A stretch of 64,000 nucleotides of DNA, from positions 23,588,029 through 23,652,028 of the forward strand of contig NC_133933.1 of the NCBI RefSeq assembly GCF_031877795.1, given 5' to 3'. A program made the position numbers and the translations under genes. Below are positions 1 to 45,986 of this stretch, piece by piece (position 1 is the first letter of the stretch; the number at the start of each line of letters is the position of its first letter). The notes under the pieces are model-generated. The model did not search any database, was not told where the DNA came from, and worked only from the letters and a program-made list of their open reading frames with translations. Source of the stretch: Strix aluco. Taxonomy: Eukaryota > Chordata > Aves > Strigiformes > Strigidae.

Positions 1-757
1 GCCTTGATTACCTGAATAGGAGGAACACTTTGAGGAGAGCTTGGGGATGACTGAAAAGTGTTTTCAGTACAGGACTGCTACGTAGGCTACAGGTACACAT
101 GCTGCCCACTCACTTCCTTGCCTCTGCCCTCATCTTCATGTTGGCCAGTTTAAGAGCTACTGGCAAAAAGATACAGCTGCTGGCTTTCCAAAGCTCTTCC
201 CAGTAGGGCTACACATAGCCCAGAGAACATAAGGGACATCAAAAAACCTTCACAAACCAATCAGTCATCCCCCAACAAAACAGTAGAGCCAGCTTTAGGT
301 GACATTTGCTGGCCCCTGCAGCTCGATTTATCAAGTGCAGAACACGGTGATCACGAAGGAAGCACATACGACTTCACACACATTTATCAGTCTGTAAGCA
401 AGCCAGAGACAGTGACCAGGACAAGCAATTCCCACATACCCTCACATCAGAATCACTGAACTCTGAGTGCTCCGATGGGCTCTGCTGCCTGAGTCTCCCG
501 GTAAGCAACATTAGTTCTCTGCGTTTGTCACACAATTTAAACATCCAAACTCAGATCACCAGAGGCTTGCAGCAGACATGCAGAAGGCTATGGTAAGGGA
601 TGAAACAGCAACAGACATCTCTCTTGCCTCCAGCCCTGCTTCCCTCTACACCCAAAGTGGATTCAAGTACAAAGTGATACAGCTAAGAGAAGCACAATTT
701 TGCAAATACCCTTAAGCCCCCCAGTGCAGCACTCCAGAACACAGTGCAAGTCCTCAC
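1..757 (-). other. COQ8A intron 13 (partial)
   Basis: Unique sequence. I looked for the next COQ8A exon on the minus strand and did not find it. No repeat or other gene seen. Confidence 0.8.
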
Positions 758-33426
<32,669 letters not shown>

Positions 33427-36400
33427 GACTGATGTCTTTCTGTGCTGAAAGATGAAAAAGAAAGAAGGAAAAAAAAAAAGTAAGGAGCCAAGGAACAAGT
33501 TTGCAACCAGTTTCAAGTCACCTAAGAGCCAGTGGCATACCCCACACAATCTTTCTGCTTTGGTAACCAGCCACCATGGGAATTTGTTTGCAGCTCAGAT
33601 AGCACACAGGCCAGCTTGACTGACAGGTCGTTAGCTGACCTTACCAGGCAAAGCAAGAACTCTCCTTATGACTGCTCGTAAGTTAGGACAATGATCCAGC
33701 ACTCCACACAAATATTCAAGTCACCGTTGACCAGAGGAAACAAAGACAGGTAAATGTCAGTCACACTACAAAGATGGTCTTGATTCCTTCCAGATGTTTA
33801 AAAGGGATTAAAAGCATTAGCGTCTGACCTGTAATTATTATCAGGCCCTGGAACATAATCTCAGTGCCTGACAGCACGTATGAAGTGCACTGACAACTAT
33901 CACACCCTATTCCTGCCTTGGAGCTATGCCTGCTCATTTTACATTGCCAAATTTCTTTACCCCCACTCTGATTAGTAAGTTTTGTCTGTCCTCCAGGGGT
34001 AGTCTGCTCAGTCCCCAACTTGTAGCTCACTCGGCTACTTTTAACTGAAAACGCTCAGAACACCTACCTATCCCAGCATTTGCTGAGTCTGCACTAGAGT
34101 GCTACAGTGCTAAATTTTTGACTCAGTTTCCTGTCCTGTTCAAGAGGCACTCCACCTCAGATTCGTAACAGTCTGTGCAATTTCAGTGTCCTCAAATACA
34201 AACTGGGCACTGTAGGATGCAGGACAGAGTGTGTCCGAGATGAACAAGTTCCACCAACAACTTCGTCTCAGCCTAGAACCAAGCTCAGGCTCAGGATACC
34301 GGCTCTCCTACATCACTGTGGTTCATGTAGAAGAAAATCAGGAGTGCCCGGGGTGCCAAAACCATTTTGCAAGTTAGATTTTCGCCTGCTTATTTCAATT
34401 GTCTCCCACATCTTTAAAGCACAGTCAGGGTCACAATTCCAGGGCTGACTCAGTTGCACATCCTCCCACCTTTACTGACACAGAAGACTCAAGCATGCAG
34501 TTGGCACAAGAAGCTGACTAAGGTTCAACCTTACCCATACAGCATTCTTTGTAATGATTTGGAGAAAATAATGTTCTGGTTGCGAGCAGTAGTCTAAGGT
34601 CACATATTTAGGTTATTTCCTAGGTAGGAACACAGGTACCAATTCATTTTTAGAAGATAACCTGTCAACACCCACATATGCGCTACAACTATAAACATTA
34701 ATACACTGAAGTGGTACCAGTGATCCTGAGTCAACAGTACACACGGCATTATGCGCTGCTGCAGATCAGAAACAACTGAATCCAGTTACCTTCTCAGAAA
34801 ACACAAAGCCTGTCTTACAAACATGTCTGCTGTATCAGTCATGCAGGAGAAGTACGGACTGCTATAGCTAAATTTCTGGGTAAGTACACAATTTTGCTGC
34901 AATCACACCAGAGATGCATGGATTGCTACAGCTGAATTTCAGAGCACATTGTTATGCAAATGCAGGGTAAACCCCAGTTACTGGAATATTTGTTCAACAA
35001 CTGTTAATCAGTGATCAAAATCAGGAACAACTGCTGTAGCCAGGAAGTGAGTATTATATGTTATATGCTTTAAGTACAGTCGTTAAGAAGCACAGTCAAG
35101 TGATCACAACAAATCTGGGCTTAATGGGTTACCTGTAAAAATAAAAATCCAGCCCACCCAGCTCATTATTCTGTGGTTATCTTTAAAAGACCTATCCATA
35201 TGCTCCAGACCCCTAAGGAGTGTTACTCCTGAATCTCTCCAGAGTTTAATCACTAGGGTTGGTTTGAATGTTGTATAATGCACTTTTAAACTTGAAAGCT
35301 GCCGGTCAGGTAAGGAAATGTACTCTGTCAACAGGAGGTGGTTCGTCCCCCCCCCCGCCCACATCTTCACACTGGAAATTTCCACATGGATCTCCCTCAA
35401 AGCATTTGCAGACAGTCCCTGCAATTCAGAGCCAGGCAAAGAAACCAGCCAAGAACACAGTACTGTCCCAGCTGAAATGAGACCGTACAAAGGTTGCCAC
35501 TACTAAGAAATAAGTGCTTTTGTAGTCTCAGCTATTAGAAGCACAAGAAACCTTGAACGTGAAAAGTTCATTCCCTCCCTCCCAAGAAGGGCAAAAAAAG
35601 GTAAATCAGTGTACACTCAGACAACACACACAAAACCATCTACTTTTAACACACTTTTTTTTTCTAACCAACAATACAAAAACTATATCCTCCTTTCACC
35701 CAGAAACAGCTGAAGGGCTTATCTTGAAGTGACAGTTATGATATGCTAAATATGCATTTTTTTAAAAAAAAATATCTTCCAACGGTTTCAGGGAAGCTAA
35801 TGCAACCACAAATGGAAAACATACATTGCACAATGCGCGCTTAACCCTCCATTGCTAAATATATCAACAAGAGGACCAATTGCCCTTTATGGATTTGGCT
35901 ATAAAAGATGGCACTGGGCCACATTGCTATCAATATCCTTCTGCGGTGCTATCAGCCCCACTTTCCTCTGCACAGCAGTTATAACCACCTAGGTACTATG
36001 CAAAGTGGTTTGTTAGCTCAGAAGCCTCAGCAACAAGCTCCTATGCAGTGCTGCCAAAGGGCAGGCTGTTATAACAGGCCATTTATCCTAGCACCTTGCT
36101 GAAACACAGGCCTCCATGTAGGTGTTTGGCTACCACGACAGAAATACAAGCCTACAGGGAACTTGCTGTTTCCAATGATCAGAGATCCAAATAGAAACCA
36201 CAGTACAAGCACAAAGGCAAAGCATGGCTCAACTAGGACTTCAGAGGTCAAACCCAAGGAGAGTCACCAACAAATAAAGGCTGAGAAGGAAAAAACATTT
36301 TTTTAAAAGCTAGACCATACTCCTCTTTTTTAAAAAAAACTGTCTGTAAGCCATCTCCTTCCAGTTCCTCATCTTTTGTACACCAAGTTCTCACCTTTAA

Positions 36401-39400
36401 CAAAGCCTGGTCAGGAAAAAGCAGAGGAAACAGAACTAAGTATACTGCAGTGATTAATCCTTTGACAATAGGCATCAGGAGCAAGAGAACGTTCAGGTAA
36501 TGTCTATACCCATCATCAAGCAATATGAAGGCTGGAGCTAATAAGTGCAATGGGAACTGAACTGATACTGAAGGCATTTTCCTCAAGTGGAAAAAATCCC
36601 AGGTTGTCTACTTCTGAAGACCCTACATTTAGCGGGACACAGAAAGCAGAGATTAACAAGGCTATCACAACCAGAAGGGGAAAACATGAAAGAAAATACA
36701 TGCTAGATAATCAAGAAGGGAAAAGACTATACACAAAAAATAACCAAGAATTAGAAAAATTACCTTTTTGCTTCAATTAAAAAGCAATAAGCATAAGCAA
36801 GGACAACAGACGTGAAAACTGAAAGACAGAGGAAGCACGTACTTCCAAGAAGACTGGTACATATCCCCAAAACCATACTTGTGTTAATACCCAGTGCAGA
36901 CAGCAGGCAGGACTTTTTCCCACTCCCCCTTCCGGCAAGTTCTATTCATACCACTATTAAATCAATAAACAGTGTAAGCAAGCTTTATCAAAAACAGATT
37001 TAAGGCGTGGTTTCAAACAGAGCTGGTCTGAGTGTGCAGAGTCTGTATGACACTTCACTTGTCTCCTGAGGACTCATTATCTAGCCTAGCAAAGCAGGGC
37101 ACTGCTGGCATGGAGTATGGACAAGTCGGTCATGTCCACACAAGCTGTCAGAGTGCCTGCTAACCTGGACTGAAGAGAGTTGACAAGTGTCAATCACGAG
37201 CTATTTTCCAAGAATAGGCAAGGTCACAGTTTTTGCTTAGTAAACTTCCCACAGTTGAATGAATCTCTGGAAAACACCCACACCTTCTAGCATGAGGAGG
37301 CTAGAGCCAAGTCATCCTCAGACATCAGACGAGGTCCACATGGCTGACAGAGAGGCTTGTATAGGTTAGGTATGACAATGGTATGTAAACCATCTCCTGA
37401 CATTGCAGGAGATTTTGAATGCTCTTGTAAGGACACAACTAACTCAATGCCTGGGATGCTCTTATGTGCAACAACCACCTGCCTCACAAGCCACTGTTCT
37501 CTAGTGACAAACTGCAGCACATTTCCTCCCTTCTTCAACACGCCAGACTACTGGACTAAAGGTTTAAGCAAGTACAGTGAGACACTTAGCATATCAGAGG
37601 CCAATAACAGAAACACAAAGTCTCATAACAGGCAGCTGATAAATTCTTATATTTGTACTGATTTCAAAACACATCCCGCCATTCATGCCCCTTTTTCACA
37701 TCCTAACACATGCTCCTACAGACACAGACCACCTTCTGACTGCAGGTGCTTTTTTCCAGATGCTTGTAGAATCAAAAACTTTACTCGTATATAAACATAC
37801 ATGTGAGTATACACACATAGATAGGATGGACCAAGTTTAAACACAAGGAGACTTCAAATCATGCAGAAATATACCAGAAATATTTCTGGAAGTTTTCTGT
37901 GCATGACAACACAGCCTCTTTCAATGCAAGGGAATTACTTCCACCATCAACAGTTTGCTATCCACACAAGAAAGAAGCTCATCTACTGCTGAAGAAATAA
38001 AAACAAAACCCTAGCAGTTTTACAGTAGTCCACATTCCCCCTCTCAGGTCTGTAGAAGTTTTAGCTACCCTTTTTTATCTCCAATTTTTCTTTTAAATAA
38101 ATGAGACAAAGATGAAAACTATTAGGCTAGACAGGTAATAAGGCAGATAATTAAGTATCATGCTTCCAAAGGAAACAGTTTCTATGCCTTCCTCCCCTTC
38201 CTATTATCCATTATCACAATCACTTATCATAGGTGGATCTAAACAAGGACTATAACCCCAGAATCAGTTACCACCACCCACACCGTCAGAGTGAATGTGG
38301 CAACAGTATGAAATAAAAATAAACACCACAAACAAGATAGAGATGACCAGGTATTCAGCACATTTGTTCCATGGCCATAAACCAGCAGTAGACTAACTTC
38401 AAAGTAAGTATTATTCATTAAGTTGTTCTGTAACAGATCTTTTCCATTTTTTCATTTCTTTTTATGTGTGTTACCATGCCAACCCTTTCATGGGATCATT
38501 TCACTCATGGCCTTTTTCAGTTCTATCACACACCTCCCCACCAATCCCCTTTATACCATATTCTAGGCTCCTGCCTAGACATATTTTCATTAGCTGGATT
38601 CCTTGGGTTGCAGCTGACCCAAACATCAACCATGCAGGGCACAGAACAAACTGCATTTTAAAAGGAGAAAGTTGCCATCATCCTTTAAACCGAACTGAAG
38701 ATCTACCTGGCTTATCTTTCACTCTTCCCCCTCCCCACATCTCCCGCACGCTCCAGGTCTAAAAGAAAGGTCCTTAAAGATCTGACCTAAAACAAAAGTA
38801 AGGACCTATATTTGAGTACTGCCGGTGGCTTTGACTCAAGCCCCTTAAGCCAAACTCATCAAGTCTCTGAAAGCTGCTCTAAAACTACCCTCACACAAAG
38901 CAGTTTGCCAATGCCATTTAAAACAAACACCTTTGAAGGGCAGGCGGAACTTGTTTAATCATTATAATAGCAGTACATGCACTGATAGAAGTGGGCTGCT
39001 TAGCAGACAAATGCATCATTCCACCAAAATTCAGAAGGCTTAGCAGTCATTTTTGGCGAATGACAGCTAGTTCAAAACCCAGTATGAACAATTTTCCCCA
39101 TAAATGGTTTGACAGAGAACATAAGAGTGAAAAGAATGCTTGGACACTTTAAAAGTAAGCATAGTCTGCTTTATTTTAGGCACAGATACACCAATGCAGA
39201 GTGAATGCTCTGGGCTGATGGCTCTATTTACCTCTTTCTGGACAATGTCTGGGGACATGCAAAAGCAGAGTCACAGCCCACGTGCCTGGAATTAACAGAG
39301 CCTCTTTCTACCCTGGCCACGGATCTATAGATAATCCACTCACAATTAAGATCCTAGTGGGAGAGCACGCTCCCTCATTACAGGCCACTTCCTCTGCTGA

Positions 39401-40689
39401 TACATCTTGACACAATACACTAATAAATTCTGTCCCAGACACATGTTGTTTCCCATTACACTGAGGTAGATCCAACTCAATCACACTGATTTTAAGGCTA
39501 CCGCTCACTTGCTTTTCCCCAAGAATGAGTTCTGTGCCTGCTCCTGGAAATTAAGTATCTGCAGTTGGGGGACCAAAAAAACCTCCATTTGCCTCCTTTG
39601 CAGGGCAAAAAGATTCGGGGCATTGGGCCAATACTTCAATCCAGAGTTGTATTTATACCTAACATCCTATCTTTGTATCATTTATGTTACCAAGAAAGGG
39701 AGAAAGAATAAGAGGACAAAACAAGGGTTTTTTCTGTTTATGCATTGGCCAGTGCTTAGAACAAGCCATTGGACTGCATCCTCTACATGGCTCAGAAGCT
39801 GCAGGCAAAGTGCCACTTTAATCACATGAGTAATTCTGATCATTTTCTTCACAGAATTTACTTCCCATGCATGTGGATCTTTCATCCAGCAACAAGGATA
39901 ATAGTATATTAAAATCAAAAGGGAGCATGACCACAAAGCACACAGATTCACATGAGATTCGGGCAGATGCAGTATCTGAAGCACATACTTAAACAACTAC
40001 TACAAGCTGAATTTACACCTTTATTTGGGTTTATGGCAAGTTTATGTGAAAGCACAGGTAACTAGTACCAAGTCATCCTTCTGTCAGTGTCAACATACAG
40101 CATCACTTTAAAAGAAAAATTCCCCTCATCTATATGGAACAACTCTAACCAGCAGTATTTACTAAAGCTCTGTGCTGATCAAATCCAAACACTGCACCAA
40201 ACAAAAACCAAACGTTACAAACATCTCCCCTCAGGTTTGCAGAGCAGCTCTACACGCTCACAGAGTCACTTCCAGTTACAGCAGAAGAGACCACCAAAGC
40301 TCAGCTCCATCTCTGACACACAGTCCCTGCCTAACGCACAGCTCTGCAGCATTAAGCTCTGCACAGGGATCCAACAGAGTTCCCCACTGGTCTCATGCTC
40401 TGAACTGGAATACAAAGTAGAAATGAGGGGGAGGTTATCAGTTTGCAATTTTGTGGGGGTGTTTTTTCGTGTACACTGTTAAGCTGTAATTGTTTTTATT
40501 GGAAGTTTTAACTTTCTGAAAACACACCGAGTCTAATTTAGGAATTGGAAACCACTAAAAGCTATGCTTCAAACAAGTGCAGATTCCTTTAGACTCAGAT
40601 ACACCATTACTTAAGACAAAAATCTTGAGAAAAATAGCAGTTCTTCCTCTTGTATTTAAACACACATCACTCTTCACTCATAGATCTCA

Positions 40690-40830
40690 AAGAGCTAAAG
40701 AAATGGGACTGATATCAAAGTTCTCTAGAGGGAAGAGAATACGTAACCTCCCCAAAATTACACCACATGTCCACGATGGGATTGGGAACAGAATCACAGC
40801 TCTCTCCAGAGTACACTGATCCTTACAGCA
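40690..40830 (-). mobile_element. MIR-type SINE fragment, reverse orientation
   Basis: GTAACCTCCCCAAAATTACA, then GGGATTGGGAACAGAATCAC and CTCTCCAGAGTACACTGATC, follow the reverse-complement MIR pattern (TTAAGTAACTTGCCCAAGGT ... GGGATTCGAACCC ... CTCCAGAG) over more than 100 bp. Heavily diverged. Confidence 0.65.
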
Positions 40831-41514
40831 CACAGCCTATACCAAGTGTCCTTTAAATATCCACCACTATAGAACAAAAAGAAACAAGTATTTATAGCCA
40901 GTTTGCTGACTATCTTAACGGCATATTGTTAACAGTCATATCTAAATGATTAAATGCCACACTAGCAATGGTTTCTAGTCAGAACCTCTCTAATTACAAG
41001 CTTCTGGAAAACTAGACACACCCTATAACTGTACTGTACCTCTGCCTTCCTCAGGTGTAAGAAGATATTTTGCCTGTTATCCTTTTTGTACACTAGGACA
41101 GAGCCATGGACGCTATGCCTTGAGTCACTACGTTACACAGTCAGTAATGCATCTCTGCTCACATGGTGGGCATAACCCTTCTGCTATCATCGTGAACAGC
41201 AGGTCAAACACCACAGCCTCCCACTATTGATCCTGCAGGCATAAATGTCTATACAGGTCCCATGCTTTCAACCTTGCCCTGGAAGCTAGGGTTAAGTTCA
41301 AATTTAGTAACTTACAACACATCCTAGTCTATTCATAGCCCCTTTACATACCAGCGTCCCAACTATGGGAGCTTTCTTTTTTCTAGTGGTGGCAAGACCC
41401 CTCTGTAAGAAGAGAAAAAATAGGATGCAAGAAGAGGACCATAGGCAAAAAAAGACTATTTCAAGACGACATAAATTGATCTCTGTGTTGAAGGGGAACA
41501 TGGTCTATCAGAAC

Positions 41515-41625
41515 CTACAGCTCCTGCATTACAGCTCTGCCACAGTCCTCAGGCAAGTTATTTGTGTCAGTTCCTACTCACCACATAGGTATTTTTGACA
41601 CTAGGATAAATAAAGAGTAATAAGC
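41515..41625 (+). mobile_element. MIR-type SINE fragment
   Basis: GCTCTGCCAC, CTCAGGCAAGTTATTTGTGT, CAGTTCCTACTCA and GGATAAATAA keep the order and spacing of the MIR consensus in forward orientation. About 700 bp from the opposite-facing fragment at 40690. Confidence 0.6.
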
Positions 41626-44600
41626 TCTGTATTTCTCATAACTTACTACTAAACTTAATCTGCAAACTCTCATACCTGATACAGAATCTATAATCTACAA
41701 TTATTTATGCTCTCTCTATATAAATTTTATGAAATCATGTTCTATATAACAAACATATTGCTTTTTCCAAATTAGAAAAGCCAAAGTTTTAAGTAACTTA
41801 AATCCCAAACCTCCCAAATCAACTTCTGAATGACCATGCTCCACAAAGCTTTGCTATGCAATATTACAATCAGTAAGCCTAGAATTTTGAGTTCTCTAAA
41901 AGAAACACTTGATCCACTTGCAGCTTACTGCCCAATCACTCTCCCTTCCATCTCTTTCCTAGTCCTGATTATTTTCTCGATGACCACTTTGACTGTATCA
42001 AAGATAAGGTTTAATACTCCCAAATGGCAGAATTCAGACAGCAGAAGAGCAGTGACATTTCGGAATACTACATCAAGCCCTTTTATAGTACATTTGTTCA
42101 GCACATCCAGAAAAACCAAGGTGTGCAACTGGTTTAAAAGGAGACATGAATAGCAATGTAAAGGGTTACATTAAGATCTAATCTACACAGAAAAACAGGA
42201 CAAACTGCAGACGAAAACCACACACAGTAAGAGAACTTTATAAGTGGAAGCCATCACCTGCACAACACAAAACAGCTCTACAACCACCCAGACCATGAGT
42301 ACATCATCTTTTGTGGCGTCTCTACATACAGAATATACATAGCCTTTAAGACCAAGCCATAGCCTTATGCAGTTTCCAGAAAAAAAACACACCTATGTTT
42401 TAACTCTGTATACACGTGCATACTTGTTTAAGTAGACATATTAATTTGTAAAGTTTCTAGAAGCCAACTCCACGGATTGACAGCTTTTTCAGAACAACTA
42501 GTGTTATTTCCTATGCTGCAAGGAGCACACAGAACGCTTCAGATACTGAATAACTGGGAACTTAACATGCTTCATTTAGCTCTACACCTAACTCTGTCTC
42601 CTTGTGACAAAACACAAAAGCCATTAAAAGTGCAAACACACAACTGTGCAAAGAAAGGGCTAAACTTGTGCATCCTGTTATTTCTTGGTCTTTGTCACCA
42701 GCTTAGATCGGTTTAATTTTGCCATCTACTGTAAAGGGGGGAAAGAAGAAAGGGGAAGGGACAAAACAAGTGGCATCTAAGAAATTGAGAGCATCTCTGA
42801 ATCTAAAGATAGGCACGTGTCAATAAAATGAGCTTTCACTGCTGGGTGTGAAAGCAGACACCAACTGAATGCCCTCCCTCAAACTACCGTGCTTTACTGT
42901 TAGCTTGCATTTTGTCTCCCCACGCGAATAACTTTTCTTCTTCAGGTACTGAAGGAAAGCACGCACTCAGAGAACTGGCAGCACTTTAAGCACTTTCATA
43001 AAACAAGTTGAGAGAGAAACTGCTCTTCTCCTAGAGATGCTCCGCCCCAGAATACACAGCTCAATAAGCCAAAAAGCCTCCTCTTCCAGACTCCTTTCTT
43101 AAACAGTTTTAGAGGCAGAAAACCAGGAGACCTACGTACACACTGGAGATATGATACCTAAATACTGCTTCAGACTCACTACCTCCATCCTAAACTGGAC
43201 TGTTCACCCATCAGTACAGACGGATATAAGGAACAAGAGAAATGCTTATTCATGCATCAAGCCAAGTCCTGAGATGCATTTAGCAAGCCAGCTGGACCAC
43301 TCAAGTTATACCACGCACACTGACACACAAGATAAAAGACCGAGACACAAGCCACCCCAAGCATCCTTGTTAAAACAGTAAAAAAAAAACACATACAGGA
43401 AAAACAAACCAATCTTTACCCTCAAAAAAAAAAAAAGCTCTGTAACCAATCAACCAGTTTAACATGAGGGAAATTAAAAAGCATGAATTCATGCTGTCCC
43501 TTATCCCTCTCAGTTTCTAGAAAAATAATACAGCCTGACAAACAGGTCGCGAAACAACAGACCACCACTTGCCTGTAAAAGGACTACTTGAGGACTAGAA
43601 GCCAAAAAAAGTTCTGTTCTTGCTGCACGGATGCAATATGAGCTATTATTAACCTGTGCCAAATATCACAAATGAAATAACCAGAGCTGCATTGCATAGC
43701 ACAGAATTCTCCTTGACAGCAATGAAACAAGGTGATCAACACTCAGATGGTAAACACGTAAGGGAATCGTCTGCGTCTTCAGACCTGTTGTTCTACTTAG
43801 CATAATGCTTTATTTTTAAGAGACACACTGTCAAAAAACAGCAGGTCACCTATTTTTCCCCCCCCCCTCAAGTAAAACTGGACAACATACAACTGTTTGT
43901 TCTAAGCATATCTTATTCAAAGTTACCAAGGTCACTGCTAACTAACAGCAAAGAAAAAGCATTTACAAAGTACAGAAATAAGTCACCTGTTCTAAGAGCA
44001 AGCAGACTGCTAAGCACATGAACTACAGCTAAACTTCTCCTTCTGGTGATATATGAGAGAAAGACAAGTTCTTATTACATGGCAGAGAAATACAAGACCA
44101 CCAATACTCTGTTTAAATGCCAGTCTGCTCTCAGCCTTTAACTCGGAACAATTCCTGAATCCCTTCAGAAGTCTTTTACTGAGCTGACTTTGACCAGTAT
44201 CCTTCTGCACCCAGTGCTAAGAATTATTTTGCATATGCTCAAAGAATATACCCCAGTTCAGTGAAGCAATTTAATTTAAAGATGAACAGCTCAGGAAATA
44301 AAGTTCAGAAGCTGTTAGGTTAATTCTTTTTGGAAAAACAATACTTCATTGAAAGAAGAATCTTTTAATTCCACTCACATTTTTCTTTGCCTAAACAGTA
44401 AAAAAAGTCTGCTTCATTTTTATTAAAAGTAGCTTTCTAGCTTCTTTATTTTTGATAATGCTGACCGCAGAGTTGGATTTTCATTGCATAAGGGGAACGC
44501 AGAGGGTGGAACATGAGTGTGTTAGGGTACCAGAAATAGCGTTATTACCTAAGATACAGTTCGGCAGAAATTAGGGTGGTCAGTAACCACGAAAGCAACA

Positions 44601-45683
44601 GTATACAAGCCAAACTTTTATATCTGTAGTTAGTTACATGTAGTTTGTTCAGCGCCTGTTTAAGACTTAAGTGTCTGCCCATTAATTCCTGTTCACTTTG
44701 TTGCAAAGACTCTACAAGCCCGTCGGCTTGTGGAAACTAAGATTCTTTCCTCGGGCACCTTGCCAAAGACGGGGGTCTCACGGTTTCTCTCCCCTCATCT
44801 CGGCCACAAGCAAGCTCAAAACAGGCAACAGATTTATTGCGCCTTCAGCCGGACGCGCGGGAGGGTCCCGGGGACCGAGGGACGCCAGAGCCGCCTGCAG
44901 AGCCAGCGGGAAAGGAGATGCCAGCCTTCGCCCTCGGCAACGTGAGGCTGAACGCACACCCCACCAGAAACATCTTTCCGGAATACCCCGCGCACCGGCC
45001 GGGGCCAGCCGAGGGTCACCGCTGCGGCGCAGGGACACGGACACGGGCGGCCCCCGCTGCCACCCCGCGGGAGGAGGCGGCGGCGCGGCCGGACCCAGCC
45101 GCTGCACGAGGCCGGGACCGGACGCGATCCGCGTGGGGCACCCGGGCACCGCGACAAGCGCGCCCGGTGCCGCTCGGTCAGCCGACAGGGTGGCTGGAGG
45201 CCCCGCAAGGCCGGACCCGGCGGCCCGGCCCCGCCGCTCACCGCCCGCGACGATGGCTCCGGGCGGCGCGGCCTCCCCCAGCTGCTGCCCCGGCAAGGGC
45301 ACGGGGAAGGCCGCAGCACCGGCCGGCCTCGGGCCGGGTGTTGCCCCGCGGGGCTCGGGCAGCCGCTGGCACGCCACCGCCGCCATTGCCCGCCGGACCC
45401 CGCACACGTCCCCGCGCCAGGGAACGGCGCCCCGGGGGAGCGACCCCCGGGCCGAGGGGCCTGGGCCGCGGCGGCCGCGCCCCCTCTCCGCGCCGGGCAC
45501 GGACGACCTCCCCGCAGCAGCGCCGCCACCGCCCACCTCCCTGCCCGCACCAGACTGCTCCGCTCCACTGCACCGCACCGCGCCGCACTACCGGGCGCCG
45601 CGCAGCCCCTTCCCCTCCGCCGCTGTGGCCGTACCCCGGCCGGCGCAGCCTAACGACCGCCGCCTCGCCTGGCTCGGCTTCAC

Positions 45684-45790
45684 CTGGCCTGCCTCGCCCC
45701 GCGGCCTCAGCGCTCACCCGGCCGCCCCGGCACCGCCGTCCCCTCGCTCCGCTCCGCGCCCGCCGCCCGGGCCCGCGCTTGTTTACCGCC
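45684..45790 (-). other. COQ8A: Predicted non-coding exon 1 and transcription start zone of COQ8A
   Basis: Human COQ8A begins with a non-coding exon in a CpG island. Two good minus-strand donors lie where such an exon should end: CGG/GTGAGC ending at 45718 and CAG/GTGAAG ending at 45684. A start site around 45750-45790 would place the minus-strand CCAAT box at 45844-45848 some 55-95 bp upstream, the usual spacing. A third donor (GCG/GTGAGC, near 45237) is also possible. The exact exon is inference. Confidence 0.5.
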
Positions 45791-45843
45791 CCGGCCACCC
45801 CCGACCGAGGCCCGGCCTCACGCCCCGCCCCCTCGGCGCTCCC

Positions 45844-45848
45844 ATTGG
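45844..45848 (-). promoter_or_regulatory. CCAAT box facing COQ8A
   Basis: On the minus strand the site reads GCCAATGGGAG, a full NF-Y consensus (CCAATGG). It faces the predicted COQ8A start 55-95 bp away. Confidence 0.65.
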
Positions 45849-45927
45849 CGGCCCCGCGGGCCCCGCCCCGCACGGCGGCGGAGCGGCCGCCGAGGAGCGT
45901 GCCGAGCCCGTGCGCCCCGCGGCCCCA

Positions 45928-45932
45928 CCAAT
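45928..45932 (+). promoter_or_regulatory. CCAAT box facing away from COQ8A
   Basis: On the plus strand the site reads ACCAATGGCAG, also a full NF-Y consensus. It points right, opposite to the box at 45844-45848 and about 80 bp from it, directly before the GC-box array. Confidence 0.6.
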
Positions 45933-45946
45933 GGCAGGAGGGCTCG

Positions 45947-45986
45947 GGCGGGGCCGGGCCGGGGCGGGGCGGGGCGGGGCGGGGCC
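45947..45986 (+). promoter_or_regulatory. Tandem GC boxes (Sp1/KLF sites)
   Basis: A run of GGGGC units, four in perfect tandem at 45961-45980 with more on both sides, giving overlapping GGGGCGGGGC Sp1/KLF sites. The same G-runs fit a G-quadruplex on the plus strand. Sits between the plus-strand CCAAT box and a possible rightward start. Confidence 0.75.

Larger units (their letters stand above)
33445..45683 (-). other. COQ8A intron 1 (right boundary predicted)
   Basis: About 12 kb between the coding start exon and the CpG island. Mostly unique sequence with A-runs (43380-43389, 43426-43438) and C-runs (35348-35357, 43859-43867). It holds two old MIR fragments (40690-40830 and 41515-41625) and an imperfect direct repeat at 34856/34918. 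No coding exon is recognised; unseen alternative 5' UTR exons are possible. Confidence 0.75.

Noticed and set aside
1..757. Possible further COQ8A exon at the left edge
   Set aside because: No minus-strand sequence there matches the expected next exon or has a suitable acceptor-donor pair in the right phase.
33780..34215. MIR-like words in COQ8A intron 1 (CAGTGCCTGACAGCACGTA, GACTCAGTTTCCTGTCCTG)
   Set aside because: Motif order and spacing do not follow the consensus well enough.
35881..35915. TATAAAAG with a CArG-like CCCTTTATGG upstream in COQ8A intron 1 (plus strand)
   Set aside because: Looks like a muscle-type promoter, but the CArG box has a mismatch, the orientation is antisense to the gene and no exon or donor follows convincingly.
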